64,000 bases of DNA, from contig NZ_JAUSVA010000002.1 of assembly GCF_030813695.1 (NCBI RefSeq), positions 8,889,501 to 8,953,500 of the forward strand. Direction: 5' to 3'. The translations under genes were made by a program, and so were the position numbers. Below the pieces are notes generated by a model. It was not told where the DNA came from. It did not search any database and saw only the letters and a list, made by a program, of their open reading frames with translations. The stretch is from Kitasatospora herbaricolor (GTDB taxonomy: Bacteria; Actinomycetota; Actinomycetes; Streptomycetales; Streptomycetaceae). Shown here in pieces: positions 25,825 to 34,251 of this stretch (position 1 is the stretch's first letter; the number at the start of each line of letters is the position of its first letter).

Positions 25825-26379
25825 TCAGTCCTGCTTGATCGCCGAGATCTCGAACTCCAGCAGCACCTTGTCCCCGACCAGCACGCCCCCGCCCTCCAGC
25901 GCGGCGTTCCAGTTGACCCCGTAGTCCTTGCGGCTGATCGGCACCGAGCCCTCGAAGCCCACCCGGAGGTTCCCGTACGGGTCGCGCGCGCTGCCCTGGT
26001 ACGCGAACTCGATGCCGATCGCGCGGGTGGTCTCCTTGATGGTCAGGTCACCGGCGAGCCGGAAGTGGGTGGCGTCCAGCGTCTCGACCCGGGTCGAGAC
26101 GAAGGTGATCTCGGGGAAGGTCGGGGCGTCCAGGAAGTCGTTGGTGCGCAGGTGCCCGTCGCGCTGCTCGTTGCGGGTGTCGATGCTCGCGGTCTTGATC
26201 GTGACGGTGGCGGTCGACTTCGTCGGGTCCTCCCCGTCGAGGTAGGCGGTGCCCTCGAACTCCTTGAACGCGCCCCGGACCTTGGTCACCATCGCGTGGC
26301 GTGCGACGAAACCGATCTCGGTGTGCACCGGGTCGATGGTGTAGGTCCCGGTCAGCTCGGCGGGCGGGATCTCGGTCAC
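25825..26379 (-). CDS. YceI-family lipid-binding-like protein
   Basis: This protein of 184 residues is a single YceI beta-barrel (lipocalin-like): GTYTIDPVHTEIGFVARHAM near the N terminus, FKEFEGTAYLDGEDP, SIDTRNEQRDGHLRTNDFLD and FEGSVPISRKDYGVNWN. YceI proteins bind isoprenoid quinones or amphiphiles and are often stress induced. There is no signal peptide, as in most actinomycete YceI proteins. GTG at 26379 has GGAG upstream. It is convergent with the amidase gene and divergent from the GNAT-AAA gene. Confidence 0.88.
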   Translation of the reverse strand: MTEIPPAELTGTYTIDPVHTEIGFVARHAMVTKVRGAFKEFEGTAYLDGEDPTKSTATVTIKTASIDTRNEQRDGHLRTNDFLDAPTFPEITFVSTRVETLDATHFRLAGDLTIKETTRAIGIEFAYQGSARDPYGNLRVGFEGSVPISRKDYGVNWNAALEGGGVLVGDKVLLEFEISAIKQD

Positions 26380-26662
26380 GGCAGGCTCCACATCGGTCGG
26401 ATCGGGGCGGCCGGGAAGACGCCCCCGGCCCACGCTAGGCGCGGACCCGGCCTGCCCGGCCCCGCCTCGCAGAGCGGATCGCCTGCCCGGCCCAGCGATC
26501 CGTGGACGATCGGCCCGCCCGCCCCGGGCGTCCCCGCCCGCACGTGCGGCCCCTCGCCCCGCCGGGACGCCCCGGACCGCTCGGCCTACCGTGGAACCGA
26601 AGGGCGGGTGCGCGGCGGCGGCCGCCGCGGCCGGACGCCCGGCCGAGAGCGAGGTGGTGGCG

Positions 26663-27943
26663 GTGCCGGCCTGGCGACTGCGTGACTTCCACGAGGACGA
26701 TCTGGACCAGGCCGTCCTGGTCTGGGACCGGAGCCGCCCGGCCGACGAGCAGCTCCCGGTGTTCCCCGTCTCGGAGGTGATGGCCGCGGCCCACTCCGGG
26801 CAGCCCGCGGTGGTTGCCGTGGTGGGGGAGGAGCTGGTGGGGATGGCCGTGGCGCAGGCCCACGGCGAGCGGGCCTGGCTGCTGCTGATGGCGCTCTCCG
26901 CGCGGTGGCGCCGGCGCGGGATCGGCAGCGCCCTGCTGGCCGAGCTGGAGCGCAGGCTGCGTGAGCGTGGCGTGCGGCGGATCTGCGCCCTGCTCCCGGA
27001 GGGCGGCACCGGCACCGAGGCGCTGCGCAACAGCGGGTTCCAGGGCCGCGCCGGCCTGGTGTACTTCGAGAAGTTCTCGCACGCCGGCGCGGCCGAGGCC
27101 GGCCTGCTCGCCGAACTGGGCGGCCGCCGGCTGCCGGCGGGCCTCTGGGAGGCGCTGGCCGGGATGGAGCGGGAGAAGCAGGTGGTGGAGCGGCGGATCG
27201 TGCTGCCGCTGGCCGAGCGGGAGCTGGCCGACCGCTTCGGCGTGGAGCCGCCCAAGGCGGTCATCCTGTTCGGCCCGCCGGGCACCGGCAAGACCAGCTT
27301 CGCCAAGGCGGTGGCCTCCCGGCTCGGCTGGCCCTTCGTGGAGCTCTTCCCGTCCCGGCTGGCCGCGGACGCGGAGACCGGCCTGGCCGCCTCGCTGCGG
27401 GACGTCTTCGCCGACCTGGCGGAGCTGGCGAACGTCGTGCTCTTCATCGACGAGGTGGAGGAGATCGCCGGGATCCGCTCGGGCCTCGCGGTCGACCCCG
27501 GGCACGGGGTGACCAACGAACTGCTGAAGCTGATCCCCCGCTTCCGCGAGCACGACGACCGGCTGCTGGTCTGCGCCACCAACTCGGTCCGCTCGCTGGA
27601 CCCGGCGTTCCTGCGCCCCGGCCGCTTCGACCACGTCATCCCGATCGGGCCGCCCGACCCGGTGGCCAGGGCGGCGATCTGGTCCCGCTACCTGGGAGGC
27701 GCCGCCGACGGCGTGGACGTGGACCGGCTGGTGGCGGCCAGCGGGATGTTCACCCCCGCCGACATCGAGTTCGCCGCCCGCAAGGGTGCCCAGGCCGCCT
27801 TCGAGCGGGAGGTCCGGCACCGGCAGGGCCGCCCGGCCGGCACCGAGGACTTCCTGGCCGCGATCACCGACACCAGGCCCACCCTCACCGAGCAGGCGAT
27901 CACCGAGTTCGAGGAGGACATCGCCCGCTTCACCAGGATCTGA
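26663..27943 (+). CDS. GNAT acetyltransferase-AAA ATPase fusion
   Basis: This protein of 426 residues joins two domains. Residues 1-145 are a GNAT fold (WRLRDFHEDDLDQAVLVWDR, MALSARWRRRGIGSALLAEL as acetyl-CoA loop, ALRNSGFQGRAGLVYFEK). Residues 155-400 are a classical AAA ATPase: FGPPGTGKTSFAKAVASRLG (Walker A), VVLFIDEVEEIAGIR (Walker B), LLVCATNSVRSLDP (sensor 1) and FLRPGRFDHVIPI (arginine finger). An internal helix (REKQVVERRIVLPLAE) links them. AAA proteins remodel or unfold targets; GNAT domains acetylate amines. The GTG at 26663 follows GAGGTG; GTG at 26591 is an alternative. It lies 160 bases upstream of hypX, so it may serve the hydrogenase locus, which is only inferred. Confidence 0.8.
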   Translation: MPAWRLRDFHEDDLDQAVLVWDRSRPADEQLPVFPVSEVMAAAHSGQPAVVAVVGEELVGMAVAQAHGERAWLLLMALSARWRRRGIGSALLAELERRLRERGVRRICALLPEGGTGTEALRNSGFQGRAGLVYFEKFSHAGAAEAGLLAELGGRRLPAGLWEALAGMEREKQVVERRIVLPLAERELADRFGVEPPKAVILFGPPGTGKTSFAKAVASRLGWPFVELFPSRLAADAETGLAASLRDVFADLAELANVVLFIDEVEEIAGIRSGLAVDPGHGVTNELLKLIPRFREHDDRLLVCATNSVRSLDPAFLRPGRFDHVIPIGPPDPVARAAIWSRYLGGAADGVDVDRLVAASGMFTPADIEFAARKGAQAAFEREVRHRQGRPAGTEDFLAAITDTRPTLTEQAITEFEEDIARFTRI

Positions 27944-28103
27944 CGCCCCGCCCGAAGACCGGGGCCCGGCCCTGGGACCGACCGGGTGACCTCGCGGACC
28001 CCCGTGCGCCGCGTCGGCCGGCCGGCGCACCACGCCGGAGGGACGATCGCTGCCGGCGGGGCCGGCTGCTCGGGCCCCGGCCCGGACGGCTCCGGAGGTC
28101 TTG

Positions 28104-29945
28104 ATGCGGGTCCTGCTCCTGGCGAGCGCGTTCAACAGCCTGACCCAGCGCGTCTTCGCCGAACTGCGCGACCACGGGCACCGCCTGACGGTGCACCTGG
28201 CCTGCGGCGACGAGCTGCTGCGCGAGGCCCTCCGGCGGGACGAGCCCGACCTGGTGCTCGCCCCGATGCTGAAGGCGGTGATCCCGCCGGACGTCTGGAG
28301 CCGGTACCCCTGCCTGGTGGTCCACCCCGGGCCGCCCGGCGACCGCGGCCCGTCCTCGCTGGACTGGGCGATCCACGAGGGCGCCGGGCGCTGGGGCGTG
28401 ACGGTGCTGCAGGCGGACGGCCGGATGGACGGTGGCGACGTCTGGGCCACCGCCGAATTCCCGGTGCCGCCGGTGGGCAAGAGCGACCTCTACCGCAACG
28501 AGGCCTCCGACGCCGCCGTCCGGGCCGTGCTGCTGGCCGTCCGGCGGTTCGCCTCCGGGACGTACCGCCCCCGCCCGCAGCACGGGCCGGAGTGGGACGC
28601 CCCCGAGCACGTCCGCCCCTACTTCGACCAGGGGCTGCGCGCGATCGACTGGGCGGCCGACCCGACCGAGCTGGTGCTGCGCAAGCTGCGGGCGGCCGAC
28701 TCGCAGCCCGGCGTCCTCGACGAACTCCTCGGCGCCGAGTGGTACCTGCACGGCGGCCACCTCGAGGACGAGCTGCGCGGACGCCCGGGCGAGCTGCTGG
28801 CCACCCGGACCGGCGCGGTCTGCCGGGCGACGGCGGACGGCGCGGTGTGGATCCCGGAGCTGCGCCCGCGCCGGCGACCGGGCGGCCCGGAGACCTTCAA
28901 GCTGCCGGCCGTCCTGGCGCTGGGCGCCCGGCTGCCCGAGCTGCCGGAGCTGCCCGCGCCGCTGGAGCTGCCCGAGCACCGCCGCACCTGGGCGGAGATC
29001 GGCTACCGCGAGCAGGGCCCGGTCGGCCTGCTCCGGTTCTCCTTCCCCGGCGGCGCGATGAGCACCGGTCAGTGCCGCCGGCTGCTCACGGCGTACCGCT
29101 TCGCCTGCTCCCGCCCGACCTCGGTGCTGGTGCTGGGCGGCGGCCGGGACTTCTTCTCCAACGGCATCCACCTGAACGTCATCGAGGCCGCGGCGGACCC
29201 GGCGGAGGAGTCCTGGGCGAACATCAACGCGATGGACGACCTGGTCGAGGCGGTGCTCACCACCACCGACCGGCTGGTGCTGGCGGCGCTGGGCGGCAAC
29301 GCCTCGGCCGGCGGGGTGGCGCTGGCCCTGGCGGCCGACCAGGTGTGGTGCCGGGACGGCGTGGTGCTCAACCCGCACTACCGGCTGATGGGCCTGTACG
29401 GCTCGGAGTACTGGACGTACACGCTGCCCCGGCGGGTGGGTGCGACCACCGCCGAGCGGCTCACCCGGTCGGCCCTGCCGCTGACCGCGGCCGGCGCGCA
29501 GCGGCTGGGCCTGGTGGACCGGGTGATCGAGGCCCCGCCCGGGGAGTTCGGCGGGGCGGCGGCCCGGCTGGCCGGCCTGCTCGCGGCCGGTCCGGCGGTG
29601 GACGGCCTGATCGCCGCCAAGAAGGCGGCCCGCGAGCGGGACGAGGCGCGCCGTCCGCTGGCCGGGTACCGGGAACGGGAGCTGGCCCTGATGCACCGGA
29701 ACTTCTTCGCGCCGGCGGAGCCGTACCACGCGCTGAGGTCCGCCTTCGTGCGCAAGCGCCCCCGGCCGGGTACGCCCGCCCACCTGGACCCGGGGCTGCT
29801 GGACCCGCGCGCGCCGGACCTGCCGCCTACGGACCTGGCGGGGACGGACCTGGCGCGGACGGATCCGCCGGGGAGGGACCGGGCGTGGACGGACCGGGCG
29901 GAGCCCGGCCCGCAGGCTCCGCCCGGCCCGTCCCCGCAGGTCTGA
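28104..29945 (+). CDS. hypX: HypX-like hydrogenase maturation protein
   Basis: This protein of 613 residues belongs to HypX, which makes carbon monoxide for the [NiFe] site from a one-carbon formyl donor in aerobes. The N-terminal half is a formyltransferase-like domain (HPGPPGDRGPSSLDWAI, residues about 74-90; LQADGRMDGGDVWATAEF). The second half is an enoyl-CoA hydratase/isomerase-like domain (LRFSFPGGAMSTGQCRRL, LGGGRDFFSNGIHLN, ALGGNASAGGVALALAAD). The last 50 residues are a DL/DP/Pro-rich tail. ATG at 28104 follows GGAGGT; the TTG at 28101 is not preferred. It is placed just before the structural genes, on the same strand. Confidence 0.9.
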   Translation: MRVLLLASAFNSLTQRVFAELRDHGHRLTVHLACGDELLREALRRDEPDLVLAPMLKAVIPPDVWSRYPCLVVHPGPPGDRGPSSLDWAIHEGAGRWGVTVLQADGRMDGGDVWATAEFPVPPVGKSDLYRNEASDAAVRAVLLAVRRFASGTYRPRPQHGPEWDAPEHVRPYFDQGLRAIDWAADPTELVLRKLRAADSQPGVLDELLGAEWYLHGGHLEDELRGRPGELLATRTGAVCRATADGAVWIPELRPRRRPGGPETFKLPAVLALGARLPELPELPAPLELPEHRRTWAEIGYREQGPVGLLRFSFPGGAMSTGQCRRLLTAYRFACSRPTSVLVLGGGRDFFSNGIHLNVIEAAADPAEESWANINAMDDLVEAVLTTTDRLVLAALGGNASAGGVALALAADQVWCRDGVVLNPHYRLMGLYGSEYWTYTLPRRVGATTAERLTRSALPLTAAGAQRLGLVDRVIEAPPGEFGGAAARLAGLLAAGPAVDGLIAAKKAARERDEARRPLAGYRERELALMHRNFFAPAEPYHALRSAFVRKRPRPGTPAHLDPGLLDPRAPDLPPTDLAGTDLARTDPPGRDRAWTDRAEPGPQAPPGPSPQV

Positions 29946-30036
29946 CCGGCCCGGCCGGCCCGGCTTGCGATCTTCGCCGCCACCGCTTCGGCTCCCTTCA
30001 TCTGGGCCTTGCGCGGTTGGCGCTGCTATGAAGAAT

Positions 30037-30058
30037 CGAGTCCGTTTTGTCGGACTCG
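30037..30058. promoter_or_regulatory. Inverted repeat in the hydrogenase promoter/leader
   Basis: CGAGTCCG and CGGACTCG (8-base arms) flank TTTTGT, 25 bases upstream of the small-subunit start. TATGAA at 30027-30032 just before it could be a -10 element. It could be an operator or a leader hairpin. Confidence 0.5.
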
Positions 30059-30083
30059 TCCCAGTGTTCGAGGAGGCATCCTC

Positions 30084-31166
30084 ATGGGTGCGACAGAAAC
30101 CACCACCGTAGAAGGATCCGCCCCGCAGGGCGGCCAGGAACTGCCGCTGGTGCACATCCTCTGGATCAACGCCGGCCTGAGCTGCGACGGTGACTCCGTG
30201 TCACTGACCGCCGCGATGCAGCCCAGCATCGAGGAGATCGTCACCGGTGCGCTGCCCGGCATCCCCCCGATCGCCGTCCACTGGCCGCTGATCGACTTCG
30301 AGTGCGGGCCCGTCCAGGGCGCCGACAACTTCGTCGAGTGGTTCTTCAAGGCGGCGCGCGGCGAGCTGGAGCCCTTCGTCCTCGTGGTCGAGGGTTCCAT
30401 CCCCAACGAAAAGATCAAGGAGGAGGGCTACTGGTGCGGGTTCGGCGACGACCCCGCCACCGGCCAGCCCATCACCACCAGCGAGTGGCTCGACCGGCTG
30501 GCGCCCAAGGCCACCGCGGTCGTCGCGATCGGCACCTGCGCCACCTACGGCGGCATCCACGCGATGGCCGGCAACCCCACCGGCGCGATGGGCGTGCCCG
30601 ACTACCTCGGGTGGGACTGGAAGTCCAAGGCCGGCCTGCCGATCGTCTGCGTCCCCGGCTGCCCGATCCAGCCGGACAACTTCTCCGAGACCCTGCTGTA
30701 CCTGCTCTACCAGCTGGCCGGCTCGGCGCCGATGATCCCGCTGGACGACAAGCTGCGCCCGACCTGGCTGTTCGGCGCGACCGTGCACGAGGGCTGCGAC
30801 CGCGGCGGCTACTACGAGCAGGGGCAGTTCGCCACCGAGTACGGCTCGCCGCAGTGCCTGGTGAAGCTGGGCTGCTGGGGGCCGGTGGTGAAGTGCAACG
30901 TCCCCAAGCGGGGCTGGATCAACGGCGTCGGCGGCTGTCCGAACGTGGGCGGCATCTGCATCGCCTGCACCATGCCGGGCTTCCCCGACAAGTTCATGCC
31001 GTTCATGGACGAGCCGCCCGGCGGCAAGGTGTCCAGCACCGCCAGCACCGCGTACGGCCTGGTGATCCGCAAGCTGCGGTCGATCACCGCCGACACCGTG
31101 GACAAGGAACCCAAGTGGCGCCGCACCGGGAAGAAGCTGGCGACCGGCTACCGGCCGCCCTGGTGA
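30084..31166 (+). CDS. hhyS: [NiFe]-hydrogenase small subunit, high-affinity group 1h
   Basis: This protein of 360 residues carries the iron-sulfur relay that takes electrons from the [NiFe] site of H2 oxidation. The proximal cluster motif is LSCDGDS (Cys34-x-x-Asp37) instead of the usual Cys-x-x-Cys, the Cys3Asp ligand set known from group 1h (formerly group 5) enzymes. Other cluster ligands are in GTCATYGG, VCVPGCPIQP, EGCDRGGYYEQG, QCLVKLGCWGPVVKC and GGCPNVGGICIACTMPGFPD. There is no Tat signal peptide, as expected for this group. ATG at 30084 follows GAGGAGG. It is followed after 75 bases by the large-subunit gene. Members let Streptomyces spores scavenge atmospheric H2. Confidence 0.95.
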   Translation: MGATETTTVEGSAPQGGQELPLVHILWINAGLSCDGDSVSLTAAMQPSIEEIVTGALPGIPPIAVHWPLIDFECGPVQGADNFVEWFFKAARGELEPFVLVVEGSIPNEKIKEEGYWCGFGDDPATGQPITTSEWLDRLAPKATAVVAIGTCATYGGIHAMAGNPTGAMGVPDYLGWDWKSKAGLPIVCVPGCPIQPDNFSETLLYLLYQLAGSAPMIPLDDKLRPTWLFGATVHEGCDRGGYYEQGQFATEYGSPQCLVKLGCWGPVVKCNVPKRGWINGVGGCPNVGGICIACTMPGFPDKFMPFMDEPPGGKVSSTASTAYGLVIRKLRSITADTVDKEPKWRRTGKKLATGYRPPW

Positions 31167-31241
31167 TTCCCTGACGCCGAACCAGCCGGCCGGCTTCTCC
31201 GCCCGGTGACCACCCCGACCAGGAAAGGCACGAGAGAGACG

Positions 31242-33026
31242 ATGGCACCGACGACGAAGGCGGCCGGCGACGGCAGCGGCCTGACCGAGATGTCCTGGGA
31301 TCCGATCACCCGGATCGTGGGCAGCCTCGGCATCCACACGAAGATCGACTTCAAGCAGAAGAAGGTCGCGGAGTGCTACAGCACCTCCTCGGTCTTCCGC
31401 GGCTACAGCGTCTTCATGCGCGGCAAGGACCCCCGCGACGCGCACTTCATCACCAGCCGGATCTGCGGCATCTGCGGCGACAACCACGCGACCTGTTCGG
31501 TGTACGCGCAGAACATGGCGTACGGCGTGAAGCCGCCGCACCTGGCCGAATGGATCATCAACCTCGGCGAGGCCGCCGAGTACATGTTCGACCACAACAT
31601 CTTCCAGGAGAACCTGGTCGGGGTGGACTACTGCGAGAAGATGGTCCGCGAGACCAACCCCGGGGTGCTGGACCTGGCGGAGCGCACCGAGGCGCCGCAC
31701 GCGGGTGACCACGGCTACAAGACCATCGCCGACATCATGCGCTCGCTCAACCCGATCGAGGGCGAGTTCTACCGCGAGGCGCTCCAGGTCAGCCGCTACA
31801 CCCGGGAGATGTTCTGCCTGATGGAGGGGCGCCACGTGCACCCCTCCACGCTCTACCCCGGCGGCGTCGGCACGGTCGCGACCGTCCAGCTCTTCACCGA
31901 CTACCTCAGCCGGCTGATGCGCTACGTCGAGTTCATGAAGCGCGTCGTGCCGCTGCACGACGACCTGTTCGACTTCTTCTACCAGGCGCTGCCCGGGTAC
32001 GAGGAGGTCGGCCGGCGCCGCATCATGCTGGGCTGCTGGGGCAGCCTCAACGACCCGGACCACTGCGACTTCACCTACCGGAACATGACGGACTGGGGCC
32101 GGCGGATGTTCGTCACCCCGGGCATCGTGGTCGACGGCAAGCTGGTCACCAACGACCTCACCGAGATCAACCTCGGCATCCGGATCCTGCTCGGCAGCTC
32201 CTACTACCAGGACTGGGAGGGCCAGGAGCAGTTCGTCACCCACGACCCGCTCGGCAACCCGGTCGACCCGCGCCACCCGTGGAACCAGCACACCATCCCG
32301 GCCCCGCAGAAGCGCAACTTCGAGGACAAGTACAGCTGGGTGATGTCCCCGCGCTGGTTCGACGGCAAGGACTACCTGGCGCTGGACACCGGCGGCGGAC
32401 CGCTCGCCCGGCTCTGGTCCACCGCGCTGTCCGGCCTGGTGGACTTCGGGTACGTCAAGGCCACCGGCCACAGCGTGCAGATCAACCTGCCGCGCACCAT
32501 GACGAAGCCGGAGACCAGCTTCGAGTGGAAGATCCCGCAGTGGAGCAACGCCATCGAGCGCAACCGCGCCCGGACGTACTTCCAGGCCTACGCGGCCGGC
32601 GCCGCCCTGCACTTCGCGGAGAAGGCGCTCGCCGAGGTGCGCGCCGGCCGCACCCAGACCTGGGAGAAGTTCGAAGTCCCCGACGAGGGCCTCGGCTGCG
32701 GCTTCACCGAGGCGGTGCGCGGCGTGCTGTCGCACCACATGGTGATCCGCGACGGCAAGATCGCCAACTACCACCCGTACCCGCCCACCCCGTGGAACGC
32801 CAGCGTCCGCGACACCTACGGCACGCCAGGCCCCTACGAGGACGCGGTGCAGAACACCCCGATCTTCGAGGAGAACTCCCCGGAGAACTTCAAGGGCATC
32901 GACATCATGCGGGCAGTCCGCAGCTTCGACCCCTGCCTGCCCTGCGGCGTCCACATGTACGTCGGCGACGGGCGCACCGTGCAGAAGATGCACGTCCCCA
33001 CCGGGCTCAGCGGGATGGGCGGATGA
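31242..33026 (+). CDS. hhyL: [NiFe]-hydrogenase large subunit, group 1h
   Basis: This protein of 594 residues binds the active-site nickel and Fe(CN)2CO. L1 motif is SRICGICGDNHATCS (Cys pair near residues 80-83) and L2 is SFDPCLPCGVHMYV near the C terminus. Twenty-odd residues (MYVGDGRTVQKMHV...) follow the His of L2 and should be removed by the maturation protease encoded at 36382 after nickel insertion. Other family landmarks include GDHGYKTIADIM, ALQVSRYTREMFCLMEGRH and GGGPLARLWSTALSG. ATG at 31242 is selected; an in-frame upstream start at 31206 is less likely. Its stop overlaps the next start (ATGA). Confidence 0.95.
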   Translation: MAPTTKAAGDGSGLTEMSWDPITRIVGSLGIHTKIDFKQKKVAECYSTSSVFRGYSVFMRGKDPRDAHFITSRICGICGDNHATCSVYAQNMAYGVKPPHLAEWIINLGEAAEYMFDHNIFQENLVGVDYCEKMVRETNPGVLDLAERTEAPHAGDHGYKTIADIMRSLNPIEGEFYREALQVSRYTREMFCLMEGRHVHPSTLYPGGVGTVATVQLFTDYLSRLMRYVEFMKRVVPLHDDLFDFFYQALPGYEEVGRRRIMLGCWGSLNDPDHCDFTYRNMTDWGRRMFVTPGIVVDGKLVTNDLTEINLGIRILLGSSYYQDWEGQEQFVTHDPLGNPVDPRHPWNQHTIPAPQKRNFEDKYSWVMSPRWFDGKDYLALDTGGGPLARLWSTALSGLVDFGYVKATGHSVQINLPRTMTKPETSFEWKIPQWSNAIERNRARTYFQAYAAGAALHFAEKALAEVRAGRTQTWEKFEVPDEGLGCGFTEAVRGVLSHHMVIRDGKIANYHPYPPTPWNASVRDTYGTPGPYEDAVQNTPIFEENSPENFKGIDIMRAVRSFDPCLPCGVHMYVGDGRTVQKMHVPTGLSGMGG

Positions 33027-33601
33027 ACACCGTGACCCAGGGCGGCGCCCCGAGCGCCGAGCAGACCGGCCGACGGGTCGAGGAGGTCCTCGACCGCCTG
33101 GCCGCCAGCGGCGACCGGGCGGCCGGCGCCGCCGCCGAGGAACTGGTCCGGGCGCTGATGGACTTCTACGGCGCCGGGCTGGCCCGCGCCGTCGCCCTGC
33201 TCGGCGACGGCCCCGGTGGCGACCCCGGCGCAGGCGCACCCTCGCCCGCGCTGGCCCGCCTGCTGGACGACGAACTGGTGGCCGGCCTGCTGGTGCTGCA
33301 CGACCTGCACCCGTACGACGTCTCCACCCGGATCCGGCAGGCCCTGGCCGCCGTGCCCGACCACCCCGCCGAGGTGCTCGGCTTCGACCCCGACACGGGG
33401 ACCCTGCGGCTGCGGCTCACCGCGAGCGGCGGTGGCGGCTGCGGGTGCGCGAGCACCGCGCAGAGCCCGCAGCAGAGCATCGAGGGCGCACTCGCCTGCC
33501 TCGCGCCGGAGGTGACCGCGGTCGAGCTGGAGACCCCCGAGCCGCGCGCACCCGAACCGGTCCTGCTGCAGATCGGCGCCCGGCCGGCGGGCGCCCGGTG
33601 A
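33023..33601 (+). CDS. NifU-C-domain protein of the hydrogenase operon
   Basis: This protein of 192 residues has a helical N-terminal half (RRVEEVLDRLAASGDR, EELVRALMDFYGAGLARAV) and a NifU C-terminal-like domain (VLGFDPDTGTLRLRLTASGG, then GGCGCASTAQSPQQSIEGAL, ACLAPEVTAVELE). The normal CxxC of NifU is present as a CGC pattern here, so cluster-binding geometry may differ. NifU-like proteins scaffold or carry Fe-S clusters; here it probably serves the small subunit. The ATG overlaps the large-subunit stop by 4 bases (ATGA), and its own stop overlaps the next start (GTGA), so translation is likely coupled. Confidence 0.75.
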   Translation: MNTVTQGGAPSAEQTGRRVEEVLDRLAASGDRAAGAAAEELVRALMDFYGAGLARAVALLGDGPGGDPGAGAPSPALARLLDDELVAGLLVLHDLHPYDVSTRIRQALAAVPDHPAEVLGFDPDTGTLRLRLTASGGGGCGCASTAQSPQQSIEGALACLAPEVTAVELETPEPRAPEPVLLQIGARPAGAR

Positions 33602-34251
33602 ACGCGCCGCCGACCGCCCCGGGCGGCCCGGGCACCGCCCTGCTCCGCCGGTTGCGGGAGCCCGCGCCCCCGCAACCGGAACGCTGCGAACTCTGCGGGC
33701 AGGCGCTGCCGGCGGACCACCGCCACCTGGTGGAGACCGAACTGCGCGCGCTCGCCTGCGCCTGCCAGGCCTGCACGATGCTCTTCGCCCAGGCCGGCGC
33801 CGGCGGAGGCCGCTACCGCGCGGTGCCCGACCGCTGGTTCGTCGACCCGGACCACCGGCTGGACGACAGCGCCTGGGAGCAGTTGCAGATCCCGGTCAGC
33901 ACCGCGTTCTTCTTCCGCAACGCGGCCCTGGAGCGGCTGGTCGCGCTGTACCCCAGCCCGGCCGGCGCCACCGAGAGCGAACTCGACCCGCAGACCTGGG
34001 AGTCGGTGCTAGGCCGCAGCGACCTGTCCGCGCACCTGTCGGACGACGTCGAGGCCCTGCTGCTGCACCGCGCACCCGGCCGCACCGAGTGCTACCTGGT
34101 GCCGATCGACATCTGCTACGAGCTGGTCGGCCGGATGCGCCTGCACTGGCAGGGCTTCGACGGCGGCGCCGAGGCCAGGGCCGACCTCGCCGCCTTCTTC
34201 GAACGCGTCCGGGCCCGGGCCCGCACCCTACCGAAGGGCGAACTCCCGTGA
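33598..34251 (+). CDS. DUF5947-family protein
   Basis: This protein of 217 residues is the DUF5947 family found beside group 1h hydrogenases. It has a zinc-ribbon-like Cys set in the first third (RCELCGQALPADHRHLVE, ... LACACQACTMLF), which could bind zinc or an iron centre, followed by YRAVPDRWFVDP and the C-terminal CYLVPIDICYELVGRMRLHW. No activity is known to me. The GTG start overlaps the previous stop and its stop overlaps the next start, so it is an integral operon member. A role in maturation or electron transfer is inferred. Confidence 0.72.
   Translation: MNAPPTAPGGPGTALLRRLREPAPPQPERCELCGQALPADHRHLVETELRALACACQACTMLFAQAGAGGGRYRAVPDRWFVDPDHRLDDSAWEQLQIPVSTAFFFRNAALERLVALYPSPAGATESELDPQTWESVLGRSDLSAHLSDDVEALLLHRAPGRTECYLVPIDICYELVGRMRLHWQGFDGGAEARADLAAFFERVRARARTLPKGELP

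Noticed and set aside
26591-26662. Upstream GTG start of the GNAT-AAA protein
   Set aside because: No ribosome site precedes it and the added residues are a poly-Ala stretch; GTG at 26663 has GAGGTG in place.
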